Part shown: in pieces, positions 8,434-17,380 of the stretch | Position numbering within the stretch: position 1 is the first letter of the stretch | Layout: the number at the start of each line of letters is the position of its first letter | From: M55B154 sp964486725 | GTDB lineage: Bacteria > Spirochaetota > UBA4802 > UB4802 | DNA: 64,000 nucleotides | Direction of reading: 5' to 3' | Assembly (NCBI GenBank): GCA_964486725.1 | Contig: CAZAOK010000005.1 | Span: 1-64,000 of the forward strand | Translations under genes and position numbers: made by a program | Notes under the pieces: model-generated | Databases searched by the model: none | Seen by the model: only the letters and a program-made list of their open reading frames with translations | What the model was told of the DNA's origin: nothing

Positions 8434-10251
8434 CTATGTATCCTTCTTCCTGTCAAAGGAATACGAAGACAAGAACTTGTCCGTTTCCCATGCTTCAAGG
8501 AGGGTGCTGTATGCCTGCAGAATATCCTGGTGACGCAGCATGCCTATGATAGTATACCCGTCCTCTGCCACTACCGGTATATTTTCTATATCGTATTTTT
8601 CGATTTTCTGAACGGCCACGGATACCTGGTCATCGGCGGTTACCGCCGGTATGGTAATGATGAGATCACCGGCAATCAGCAGGTCAACCAGCTCGTTGTT
8701 GATAAGCGCCTGCCGCACCTCTTTCAGTGAAACCACACCCATCAATCGCTGCCTGTCATCAACCACGCACACGTCCCCATACCTTGAACGGAGAAGCTCC
8801 TGCAGCAGGCCCTGGAAGGGAACACGGTAGCTCACTGTCTCGTAGTCCTTTTTCATCAGGTCTCTCACCTTCACCTGCCCCAGAAGGTCAACCTCACCCA
8901 TCATGCTGACATCTATTCCCTCTTCCATCAACTCTGATGCGTATATTGTACCCTTATTCACATACACCACCACGATGTATGCCATAATGCTTACCAGCAT
9001 CAGGGGGAGGACAAGCCGGTAGTCGCCTGTAAGCTCAAACACCAGCATGATAGAGGTAAGTGGTATGGAGTTTATCCCCGCCAGCAGTCCACCCATGGCC
9101 ACCAGGGCAAAAACCACCGGGTCAAGGGACAGGTTGAGCAGGTAGTTCAACATCGAGGCGAAGATAAAACCGGACATCACACCGATTCCAAGAGAGGGGG
9201 CAAACAGTCCCCCGTAGGCACCGGCGTTGATGAAGGCGGCCAGAAATATTATTTTCAAAACCAGCAGCACGATTACAGTAGTTATGGTAAACTCGTAATT
9301 AAGAATACTGTTTATAGTACTGTATCCTGTGCCGTACAGCTCGCTGTACTTGATCAGCACAACGCCGAAAAGAAGCGCGATGGGTATCAGGCGGACGTAG
9401 ATATTGCGCACCTTTAATCCCGGATCAAACAACTTCTTCATCCAGCGGGAGAAGATAAAAAACAACATGGAAAGAATACCACAGGCAATTCCAAGTAAGA
9501 GGAAGTAGGGAAAATTGGGGGCCACCTCGAGGGTATATTGCGGTATCTTGAAAAGGGCTTCATTTCCCAGAACACCCCGCGAAATGATATCCGCCACCAC
9601 CGATGAGATGATGAGTGAACTCAACGCCTCGTTTTTCAGGTCGTTTAACAGTATAACTTCTATACCGAAAAACACCCCCGCGATGGGAGCATTAAATACA
9701 GCTGAAATGGCCGCGGCGGCACCCGCGGCAGTATACATCTTCATGTTATCACTTTTCAGCCGAAACACCTGCGACATGAATGACCCGATACCGCTGCCCA
9801 TCTTGGCTGCCGGCCCTTCCGGGCCAAGGGGTATACCGGTACCAATGGTGATAATGGAATTAAAAAGATGAAAGAGAGTTACCTTGAGTGGGATAAAACC
9901 CTTTTTGATGATAAGGGATTTGATGACATTCACCACCCCTCTTTCACGGGAAAGGGCGGGAAACATCCAGGTAGTTACGCTTATGATTACAGCCCCGGCA
10001 ACCGGAACAAGAAACACCATGTCCCTGCTGATCCCGGATTTCACCCCCTTGTGACCCGGATCAAAGAGTACACGCATGAATTCCAGCAGGAAATGAAAAA
10101 GCACCGCTCCAAGCCCTGCCAGAACACCGAGTATCATGGCAAAAAAAATCTGTGCCACGTATCGCGAGATGTCCGACTCAAGGTAGGAATTCTGTATCCA
10201 TTGTCTGAGGTTGGAAAAAAAACTCAGGTAGGAATCTATCTGCTCCTTCAT
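8434..10251 (-). CDS. CLC-family chloride channel/antiporter with C-terminal CBS pair
   Basis: 605-residue voltage-gated chloride-channel family membrane protein. The selectivity motifs are visible: GTGIPLGPEGPAAKMG, containing the gating glutamate of the GxEGP motif (the usual Arg is Pro), and GAYGGLFAPSLGIG. About ten to twelve hydrophobic segments precede a cytosolic tail with two CBS domains (about residues 465-590: VRDLMKKDYETV and AGDLIITIPAVTADD), which bind adenine nucleotides in relatives. The gating Glu is characteristic of H+/Cl- exchangers, but channel versus antiporter is not decided here. The ATG at 10251 lies 11 nt after the stop of a PtsN-like EIIA gene, so the two are co-transcribed. 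Confidence 0.9.
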   Translation of the reverse strand: MKEQIDSYLSFFSNLRQWIQNSYLESDISRYVAQIFFAMILGVLAGLGAVLFHFLLEFMRVLFDPGHKGVKSGISRDMVFLVPVAGAVIISVTTWMFPALSRERGVVNVIKSLIIKKGFIPLKVTLFHLFNSIITIGTGIPLGPEGPAAKMGSGIGSFMSQVFRLKSDNMKMYTAAGAAAAISAVFNAPIAGVFFGIEVILLNDLKNEALSSLIISSVVADIISRGVLGNEALFKIPQYTLEVAPNFPYFLLLGIACGILSMLFFIFSRWMKKLFDPGLKVRNIYVRLIPIALLFGVVLIKYSELYGTGYSTINSILNYEFTITTVIVLLVLKIIFLAAFINAGAYGGLFAPSLGIGVMSGFIFASMLNYLLNLSLDPVVFALVAMGGLLAGINSIPLTSIMLVFELTGDYRLVLPLMLVSIMAYIVVVYVNKGTIYASELMEEGIDVSMMGEVDLLGQVKVRDLMKKDYETVSYRVPFQGLLQELLRSRYGDVCVVDDRQRLMGVVSLKEVRQALINNELVDLLIAGDLIITIPAVTADDQVSVAVQKIEKYDIENIPVVAEDGYTIIGMLRHQDILQAYSTLLEAWETDKFLSSYSFDRKKDT

Positions 10252-10262
10252 CTTCTAAATTA

Positions 10263-10709
10263 TTATTTATTCAATATTTCCAGGATCTTCTCAGGTTTCT
10301 TCGCCCTGATAACCTGTTTCCGGACATTTTCATCCCTGAGCAGTCCCATGATCTGGGAGAGAAGTTTCAGGTATTCCTTGTGCTGCCGTTCACCCGCGGC
10401 AACCAGTATTATAAGATTTACCGGGTTTGCGTCAATTGAATCAAACTCAATTCCCTTTCGGGAAATGCCGATGGCAAAAGCTATTTTATTAACCGCACGT
10501 ATCTTGGCATGGGGAACAGCGATACCAAAACCTATGCCGGTGGTCATTATCTCTTCTCTTTCTTTAAGTGCCCTGACAAGCTCATCCACATCCGAGCATA
10601 CGTCAGACCCTTCAAAGACGCGGGCCAGCTCTTCTATTGCATCAAACTTGCTCTTTGATGTAATGTCCTTTATGTAGTGTACATCAGTATATTCTATAAA
10701 GTTTTTCAT
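10263..10709 (-). CDS. PTS EIIA / PtsN-type (nitrogen-regulatory IIA) protein
   Basis: 148-residue EIIA-Ntr/fructose-type PTS domain protein. The phosphorylatable histidine is His67 in FGIAVPHAK; FDAIEELARVF near the N-terminus and LIILVAAGERQHKEYLKLLSQI are typical of the family. Relatives receive phosphate from NPr/HPr and regulate transporters and stress responses rather than moving sugar. I chose the ATG at 10707-10709 with AAGGG upstream; a start 29 codons earlier would add residues not seen in the family. Genetic linkage to the CLC transporter 11 nt downstream suggests that it controls, or is co-regulated with, ion transport (inference). Confidence 0.85.
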   Translation of the reverse strand: MKNFIEYTDVHYIKDITSKSKFDAIEELARVFEGSDVCSDVDELVRALKEREEIMTTGIGFGIAVPHAKIRAVNKIAFAIGISRKGIEFDSIDANPVNLIILVAAGERQHKEYLKLLSQIMGLLRDENVRKQVIRAKKPEKILEILNK

Positions 10710-10841
10710 GGTACCCTTTTTTCGGTCGGCGCCCTGTATTTTAATTTCGCTGGCACCGTTATGTGCTAAGCCAATAAGTATGATGATGTCAATCAAAAAA
10801 CAAAGCAGGAAACGGAGAAAGAACCGGCGTATCTGTAAGAA

Positions 10842-12008
10842 TCACTTCCGTGTTTTCAGTTTATCAATAAATATTGCCCGGCTGCTCATATCGAAATGGA
10901 AATCTTTCTCCTGGATAACACGTACGCACGCTTCTACCACCCGCTCATCGTATAATACACCTGCATTTGCTGAAATCTCATTGATAGCCAGGTCCATACC
11001 CAGGGCCCCCCTGTACGGCCTGTTAGTGGCTATGGATTCAACCACGTCTGCTACTCCCAGGATTTTCGCTTCAGATAAGATATACTTACCTTCCAATCCC
11101 TCCGGGTATCCGGAACCATCAATTCGTTCGTGATGCTGCAGCACGATTTCGGCAACAGGCCATCTGAACTCAATCATCTTCAAAATGTCATATCCCGCCG
11201 CGGGATGCATTCTTATGTACTGCATATCAAGGTCGGTCAACCTTCCCGGTTTAAAAAGGATCTCGATGGGTACAGCGATCTTCCCGATGTCATGCACCAT
11301 GGCTGCGATGTATATGCCCTGCACCTGCTCATCGGGGTAATCCAGTTCCTCCGCTAATGCACGCGCGAGATGGGCCACCCGCTGCTGATGTCCCCCTGTA
11401 TATGGATCTCGCATTTCCGCCATAAAAGATATTGTACTGATGGTGCCCTCAATAGAGCGTTCTAGCTGCTCAAGGCTGCTGTGCAGGGCATCTTCGGCAA
11501 ATATACGCTCACGAACTTCTTCTTTCAGAAGTTCGTTTACTTCCGTTAATTCTGCGGTACGCTTTTCAAGTTCTGCAGTATGGGTATGAATTTCTTCTTC
11601 AAGGCGGGCATGGTAATTATTGTGTTCATCGATAAGACGAGCCCGCTCCACGCACTTCTCAACCGCATGTTCAAGCACCATCATGTCCTGAATCGGTTTC
11701 ATCACGAAATCCCATGCTCCCAGCTTCAGGGACTCTATCGCCTCCTTCACATCACCGGTACCAGAAACGATAATGATGGGCAGGTTATTATAATTATCCG
11801 TCAGCTTCTCAAGCAGTTCAAGGCCATGCATATCAGGCATGCGCAGGTCAAGAAGAACCACATCGGGAACCTCTTTCTGAAGTATATCCAACCCCTCTTT
11901 GCCGGAACCAGCCTGTATAACCATGTACCCTGAATATTCGAAATAGGCCGCCACAGTTTCCCTGAATACCTTCTCGTCTTCGATTGTCAAAATTGTCGTC
12001 TTCTTCAT
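10842..12008 (-). CDS. response regulator with receiver and HD-GYP domains (putative c-di-GMP phosphodiesterase)
   Basis: 388 residues. The N-terminal receiver domain (about 1-120) has TIEDEK acidic residues, the phospho-acceptor Asp in VVLLDLRMPDM, and a KPI lysine. A coiled coil (about 130-190) follows, then an HD-GYP domain with VHDIGKIAVP and HHERIDGSGYPEGL. HD-GYP proteins usually hydrolyse c-di-GMP. No partner kinase lies nearby. The start is taken at the ATG 12006-12008 (MKKTTILTIEDE), because the 21 codons upstream are not receiver-like. The residues needed for metal binding appear intact, so activity is plausible. Confidence 0.9.
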   Translation of the reverse strand: MKKTTILTIEDEKVFRETVAAYFEYSGYMVIQAGSGKEGLDILQKEVPDVVLLDLRMPDMHGLELLEKLTDNYNNLPIIIVSGTGDVKEAIESLKLGAWDFVMKPIQDMMVLEHAVEKCVERARLIDEHNNYHARLEEEIHTHTAELEKRTAELTEVNELLKEEVRERIFAEDALHSSLEQLERSIEGTISTISFMAEMRDPYTGGHQQRVAHLARALAEELDYPDEQVQGIYIAAMVHDIGKIAVPIEILFKPGRLTDLDMQYIRMHPAAGYDILKMIEFRWPVAEIVLQHHERIDGSGYPEGLEGKYILSEAKILGVADVVESIATNRPYRGALGMDLAINEISANAGVLYDERVVEACVRVIQEKDFHFDMSSRAIFIDKLKTRK

Positions 12009-12208
12009 ACCCTTATATCCCCATAGCCACCATATGTACTTTTCATGCCACCTGGCAGTAAAACGCTCCACCTGACAATATACATATCCGGATAGTCCAT
12101 TTCACCTTTTGTGTTCCCATCTCAATGATTTTTTACTTGCGGATTGCCCGCAGTGTGTCATCATATGGATGAATTGTTTATTTACTTATCAAGAAGAGGT
12201 AACCTTCT

Positions 12209-13009
12209 ATGACAAGAATATTTTTACCCTGTATCATTATTTTTATATTCTTCATGTCAACCGCGGGGGCACACGCGGGCACCTTCATCGCCGGTGCCAA
12301 AAGCTGGTTCGCCTTCTGGGAATCGGGGGTGATCAACCAGTACGAGAAGAGAATGAAAAAAACCATTCCTACCCTCGAATCAATTGATAAGGAGCCGGGC
12401 AAGGGTTTCCTTGCCGGTCCCCTTCTTGGCTACCAGACTGACAACGGAAAATGGTCATTTGGCATGGCTGCCATGGCGTTCAGTTATTTCCAGCAGGAAA
12501 TGACCGGGAAAGAGAATGGGAATGAAGTTGAATTTGATGCATCACTCAGACGAATGGATTTTGATCTTGCAGTCAATCACAGGTTAAATCCCTACATAAA
12601 GGCTATTGCCGGCTATAAGCACCAGTATTATAAACTTGATATTGAAATTAAGCCTGTTGGTAATTCCGAAACGCATACGGCAAATCTCAGTATCCCTACA
12701 CTTGGTATTGGGTTTTCATACCCTTTATCAAATTCGCTGGTTGCAGGTCTCCAGCTTGGCATCCTTTACGTGATACCTTCGGTTGAAATAGAACAGGACC
12801 CGGGTGGATCCATGGCAGTAGAAACAGAAAACTCTTTCGGGTTTAACGGTGAAACCGCAATCAGTTACCTGGTAACCCAAAACCTTATTATAGAGCTGGG
12901 CTATCGGTTACAGGTCTATGAATATACTGCTAATATTCCTGATGATCCGTCCGGTGACGCCCGTGACCTCACCCATGGGGTAGTTGTCTCGGCGTATTAC
13001 CTGTTTTAA
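12209..13009 (+). CDS. exported beta-barrel-like outer-membrane protein
   Basis: 266 residues beginning with a signal peptide (hydrophobic residues about 5-19, then TAGAHAG with an AxA cleavage site). The mature chain alternates polar and hydrophobic residues, is rich in Gly, Tyr and Phe, and ends in the C-terminal aromatic signature AYYLF used by BAM for outer-membrane barrels. It probably forms 8-12 strands, like OmpW or OmpA-barrel proteins. The ligand is unknown. The gene has a GAGG SD before the ATG and lies upstream of the second CLC gene in the same direction, 113 nt apart. Confidence 0.65.
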   Translation: MTRIFLPCIIIFIFFMSTAGAHAGTFIAGAKSWFAFWESGVINQYEKRMKKTIPTLESIDKEPGKGFLAGPLLGYQTDNGKWSFGMAAMAFSYFQQEMTGKENGNEVEFDASLRRMDFDLAVNHRLNPYIKAIAGYKHQYYKLDIEIKPVGNSETHTANLSIPTLGIGFSYPLSNSLVAGLQLGILYVIPSVEIEQDPGGSMAVETENSFGFNGETAISYLVTQNLIIELGYRLQVYEYTANIPDDPSGDARDLTHGVVVSAYYLF

Positions 13010-13122
13010 AGGAAGAAAACTGCTGTATACGCAAACCCGCGTTATTTTTTTCAGATTAATGCTTTGACATAAATCTGTCCCTGTTATGTACGCACAGTAA
13101 AGAATTGGAAGAATATGTCCCT

Positions 13123-15180
13123 ATGAAGTCCCTGTTTTATACACTATCCAAACGAGTTGCCTCTTTAATCGAAAGGGCCAAAATGACAGAGCACACCTTC
13201 ATGATAATGGTGGCTCTTATCATCGGCGCGTTCGCCGGGTTCGGTGCCATCGGTATCCGTACCATGATCAAGGCAGTCTCTGATATTTTCTTCAGCGGAG
13301 AGGGCAACCTGCTGCAGAACATCATGACCTCCCCCTGGTATGTAATTCTTTTTGTTCCCGCACTTGGTGGACTTTTAGTGGGGCCACTTATCTACTTCCT
13401 GGCCCGTGAAGCCAAGGGGCACGGGGTGCCGGAGGTAATGCAGTCCATCATCATGAAAGGTGGTGCCATACGGCCGAGGGTTGCCATAGTCAAGGCCATA
13501 GCCTCATCCATTACCATAGGCACGGGTGGTTCGGTTGGACGGGAAGGCCCCATCGTTCAGATCGGTGCCAGCCTCGGATCTACGATCGGACAGTTCTTCC
13601 GGGTATCCACCCAGCGCATGAAGACCTTTGTGGCATGCGGCGCAGCGGCAGGCATCGCGGCCGCCTTTAACGCCCCCATAGCCGGCGCCCTTTTCGCGGT
13701 TGAAATCATACTTGGTGATTTCGGATTTACACAATTTTCACCCATTGTTATTGCCTCGGTTATGGCCACCGTAGTCTCCCATCAGTTCGAGGGGAATTTT
13801 GCCGCCTTCCAGGTACCCACCTATCACCTGAACAGTCCTTATGAATTATTCTTTTATTTCACACTTGCTTTCCTCTGCGCCGTTGTGGCGTACATGTTTA
13901 TCAAGACCCTGTACTGGTCAGAAGAGTTTTTCGAAGAGAAAGTGAAAATACCAGAATATTTACAACCCGCAATCGGTGGACTTCTCGTCGGCGCGATGGC
14001 ACTGATGTTCCCCCAGGTAATGGGTGTTGGTTATGATTCAATAAATAACGCCCTTCACGGCGACACCATCTGGCACATCGCTTTTATACTTATCTTTTTG
14101 AAAATTATAGCCACTTCCATTACCCTGGGTTCCGGCGGCTCCGGTGGCATTTTCGCTCCTTCGTTGTTCCTGGGAGCCATGACGGGGGTGGGATTTGGTT
14201 ATTTCGTTCACGATTATTTTCCCACTATCGCCACCACACCCGGCGCCTACGCCCTTGTGGCCATGGGGGGACTTGTGGCGGCAACAACACACGCCCCCAT
14301 AACAGCCATTATCATCGTATTCGAACTAACCAATGATTACCGTATCATACTGCCCCTCATGATCGTATGTATAATCTCTACCATAGTATCCCAAAAGTTT
14401 TCCAGGGAATCCATATATACATTGAAACTCGTCCAGCGAAACATTCACATAAAGGACGGGGCCGAAATAAACGTGATGAAATCAATTTTTGTGAAGGACG
14501 TGTACACCACCCATGCTGAACCAATACCAGTGACTTCAACATTCGACCAGGTTGTCAATCATCTCATTTCGGGGAAAGACCCCTATTCACCTGTCCTGGA
14601 TTCCAGGGGAAGGTTGTACGGTATAATATCCATGCATGATGTGAAAGACTATCTCTTCGAAAGGGACATACTGCGGGATGTACTGATTGCCTCTGACATT
14701 GCCAATACAGACGTAAGTACCGTCACCCCGGAGGATAATTGCCAGGATGTACTCGATATTATATCAAAGTATGATCTTGAGGGCATGCCCGTTGTTGACT
14801 TACAGAACAAGAAGCGGGTACTGGGTATGGTGTGGAGAAAGGATATACTGGACGCCTACAACAAGGAAATTGAACGACGTGATATCACCTCCTCATTTGC
14901 CTCACGTATTACCATGCCCAATATCGACCAGGGTGTCCACTTTATGGAAGGCTATACAATTACCGAAGTTCCCGCACCACGCATGTTCATCGGTAAATCC
15001 ATAAAAGAGATAGGCATCAGGGCAAATTTTGGAGTGGATGTGCTTCTTGTCCGGTACAACACCAAGCAGGGGTCCAAGATCAAGGCTATCCCCGATCCCG
15101 ATTACGTCATCTCCTATGATGACTCACTCGTAATAGCAGGAGAAATCGGCAAAATAAACCTTTTAAAAAGCAGAATATAG
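13123..15180 (+). CDS. CLC-family chloride channel/antiporter with CBS and TrkA-C domains
   Basis: 685 residues when started at the ATG 13123-13125; an in-frame TTG at 13105 would add six residues. The membrane part carries GTGGSVGREGPIVQIG with the gating Glu and GSGGSGGIFAPSLFLG, both CLC selectivity motifs. A CBS pair follows (about residues 455-580: VKDVYTTH, IASDIANTDVSTVTP). The C-terminus is a TrkA-C/RCK_C domain (GKSIKEIGIRANFGVDVLLV ... DSLVIAGE), a ligand-sensing module from K+ systems. It shares its family with the 8434-10251 gene but is clearly a separate paralogue. Confidence 0.9.
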   Translation: MKSLFYTLSKRVASLIERAKMTEHTFMIMVALIIGAFAGFGAIGIRTMIKAVSDIFFSGEGNLLQNIMTSPWYVILFVPALGGLLVGPLIYFLAREAKGHGVPEVMQSIIMKGGAIRPRVAIVKAIASSITIGTGGSVGREGPIVQIGASLGSTIGQFFRVSTQRMKTFVACGAAAGIAAAFNAPIAGALFAVEIILGDFGFTQFSPIVIASVMATVVSHQFEGNFAAFQVPTYHLNSPYELFFYFTLAFLCAVVAYMFIKTLYWSEEFFEEKVKIPEYLQPAIGGLLVGAMALMFPQVMGVGYDSINNALHGDTIWHIAFILIFLKIIATSITLGSGGSGGIFAPSLFLGAMTGVGFGYFVHDYFPTIATTPGAYALVAMGGLVAATTHAPITAIIIVFELTNDYRIILPLMIVCIISTIVSQKFSRESIYTLKLVQRNIHIKDGAEINVMKSIFVKDVYTTHAEPIPVTSTFDQVVNHLISGKDPYSPVLDSRGRLYGIISMHDVKDYLFERDILRDVLIASDIANTDVSTVTPEDNCQDVLDIISKYDLEGMPVVDLQNKKRVLGMVWRKDILDAYNKEIERRDITSSFASRITMPNIDQGVHFMEGYTITEVPAPRMFIGKSIKEIGIRANFGVDVLLVRYNTKQGSKIKAIPDPDYVISYDDSLVIAGEIGKINLLKSRI

Positions 15181-15313
15181 AATACCTGCGCTGAAAATTA
15201 TACTTGACCATCACTTCACAGACCATGTCTACTGATATCGTCTAATTAACTAAACGCCTGAAACTGGAAACGTCAGGCATCAAAAAATAATAAAAACAAT
15301 TAAGAGGTCTGTT

Positions 15314-17110
15314 ATGGGATATACACACTATTCTCAGTTATTCTGGGATCAGGTTGCCAAATATGGCGACAGGGTGGCCCTGCGCCACAAGCCCGTTGAC
15401 AAATGGGAAGAGATCAGCTGGAAAGAATTCGGAGCCCAGGTAAAAAGCATAGCCAACGCTCTGGTGGATGCCGGCATAGGGGAACAGAAAACCGTGGGTA
15501 TTTTTTCACAAAATATGCCCCAGTGGACTATCGCCGATATAGCGTCACTTTGTATTCGTGCCATACCCGTACCTATATATGCCACAAATACCACGAAGCA
15601 GGCCGAGTACATTATAAATGATGCCGAGATAAAAGTAGTTTTCGTTGGTGACCAGGACCAGTACGACAAGGCCATAGAATTGCTGGATAACAGTAAGTAC
15701 CTTGAAAAAATAATTGTATTCAAACCCTCTGTAAAAATATCACCCTCAGACAGGGTAATGTACTATTCCGATTTTCTAAAGGCAGGACAGCAGTCATCCA
15801 GCGGTGAAGAAGTAGATAAACGTATGGAACAGGGTAAACTGGAAGACCTTCTGACTTTCATCTATACGTCTGGAACAACCGGAGAGCCCAAGGGGGTTAT
15901 GCTTACCCATTCAAACGTGATGTTTCAGAAGGAATCCCATGACGGCCGACTGGTTGACCCGAATGATAAAGATATATCATTATCTTTTCTTCCCCTGAGT
16001 CATGTCTTTGAACGAATCTGGTTGTATTATGTACTGGCGTGCGGTATGACAAACTATTACCTGGAAAATCCTGCCGACATCATTGAATTCATCGCTGAAG
16101 CAAAACCAACCATTATGTGCGCGGTACCAAGATTTTATGAAAAAATCTATGCCACCGTGTTTAACAGGCTTGAATCCGCTCCACCCATCCGCAAAAAGCT
16201 CTTTAAGTGGGCAGTGAAAATTGGTGCCAAACACAACAACAGGAAAAAAGACAGGAAATTCATTGGCCCCTATCTGAAATTTCGTTACAAGATCGCGGAT
16301 ACCCTGGTGTTGAAAAAAATTCGAGACATTGTTGGGGGACAGATCAAGTTTTTTCCCTGTGCAGGCGCTCCCCTTTCACAGGAAATTGAAGAATTCTTTT
16401 ATGCCTGCGGCCTGTTCATTACCTACGGGTACGGTCTCACCGAAACAACCGCTACTGTTACCTGTCATGAACCATCGAACTTTATTTTTGGCGCAGTAGG
16501 AAAGCCGCTTCCAGGGGTTGAAGTGAAGATAGATGAGAGCAATGGCGAAATTCTGGTTCGCGGCGGTAATGTAATGAAAGGGTATTACAAGAAACCCGAT
16601 GCAACCGCAGAGGTGTTTACCAGTGACGGTTTCTTTAGAACCGGTGACGCGGGTGTATTTGAAGAAAACGGAGAACTGCGAATTACCGACAGGATAAAGG
16701 ACCTCATGAAAACTTCAGGTGGCAAATACATAGCTCCCCAGATGATAGAAAGCACCCTTGGTGCCGATCATTTCATTGAGCAGATAGCTATCATCGGTGA
16801 CCAGCGGAAATACGTGACTGCTCTTATCGTCCCCTCATTTGAGGCACTTGAGGAGCATGCGAAAACCAATAACATACAATACTCATCAAAAGAAGAACTG
16901 GTAAATAAACCTGAAATAAAAGAATTTTACCAGAACAGAATCGAAGAAGCCTCAAGCGAGTTTGCCCGCTTTGAGAAAATTAAAAAGTTTACCCTTCTTC
17001 CCGATGAGTTTACTGTTGAGAATGGAGAAATAACTCCCACGTTAAAAATTAAACGAAAGGTAGTTGCCGAAAAGTACAAGGACATCATTGACTCAATGTA
17101 CGAAGAATAA
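15314..17110 (+). CDS. long-chain acyl-CoA synthetase (AMP-dependent ligase)
   Basis: 598 residues of the ANL superfamily that activates fatty acids to acyl-CoA through an acyl-AMP. The P-loop is FIYTSGTTGEPKGVMLTH near residue 190; YGYGLTETTATVTCHEP is the A5 motif; FFRTGDAGVFEENGEL and ITDRIKDLMKTSGGKYIAP are the A7/A8 hinge region. Length and the C-terminal IKRKVVAEKYKDII match bacterial FadD15-like and long-chain synthetases. It is monocistronic, with a clear terminator 24 nt after its stop. It faces the FadH-like/NMO block, consistent with a role in fatty-acid metabolism (inference). Confidence 0.92.
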   Translation: MGYTHYSQLFWDQVAKYGDRVALRHKPVDKWEEISWKEFGAQVKSIANALVDAGIGEQKTVGIFSQNMPQWTIADIASLCIRAIPVPIYATNTTKQAEYIINDAEIKVVFVGDQDQYDKAIELLDNSKYLEKIIVFKPSVKISPSDRVMYYSDFLKAGQQSSSGEEVDKRMEQGKLEDLLTFIYTSGTTGEPKGVMLTHSNVMFQKESHDGRLVDPNDKDISLSFLPLSHVFERIWLYYVLACGMTNYYLENPADIIEFIAEAKPTIMCAVPRFYEKIYATVFNRLESAPPIRKKLFKWAVKIGAKHNNRKKDRKFIGPYLKFRYKIADTLVLKKIRDIVGGQIKFFPCAGAPLSQEIEEFFYACGLFITYGYGLTETTATVTCHEPSNFIFGAVGKPLPGVEVKIDESNGEILVRGGNVMKGYYKKPDATAEVFTSDGFFRTGDAGVFEENGELRITDRIKDLMKTSGGKYIAPQMIESTLGADHFIEQIAIIGDQRKYVTALIVPSFEALEEHAKTNNIQYSSKEELVNKPEIKEFYQNRIEEASSEFARFEKIKKFTLLPDEFTVENGEITPTLKIKRKVVAEKYKDIIDSMYEE

Positions 17111-17134
17111 ATTACTCATACGAATACCATCATT

Positions 17135-17170
17135 AAAAAAACCGGCCCATTTTATGGTGCCGGTTTTTTT
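17135..17170 (+). terminator. rho-independent terminator of the acyl-CoA synthetase gene
   Basis: An A-rich ACCGGC arm pairs with GCCGGT after an 8-10 nt loop and is followed by seven Ts at 17164-17170. It begins 24 nt after the stop codon. Confidence 0.85.
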
Positions 17171-17353
17171 AATATCATTTCACATTTCTTAATATATACA
17201 GTAATTATTAAAAAAATATCTTGATTTATATATATAAATATTTATACATTGTTATACTGGATTTAAATTTTTTATTCTAATCCATGTTTTTCGCACTTAT
17301 TACAATCACTTCTTCTATTCATTGATTTTGAGCTATAACAGGCTCATGTCTTT

Positions 17354-17380
17354 AAAGAGCCTGCACGCAGGCTCTTTTTT
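17354..17380. terminator. bidirectional terminator between convergent genes
   Basis: AAAGAGCCTG (17354-17363) and CAGGCTCTTT (17368-17377) form a perfect 10-bp stem with a CACG loop. It sits immediately beyond the stop of the FadH-like gene and also faces the acyl-CoA synthetase gene. The 17171-17353 interval between the terminators is AT-rich and shows nothing recognisable. Confidence 0.8.

Noticed and set aside
9868..10677. 269-codon open frame on the plus strand across CLC and PtsN-like genes
   Set aside because: Antisense to two well-supported genes; no SD and no recognisable motif.
15256..15278. Weak hairpin (GCCTGA / TCAGGC) between the second CLC gene and the acyl-CoA synthetase gene
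   Set aside because: Six-bp arms and no U-tract; not enough to call a terminator or regulatory site.
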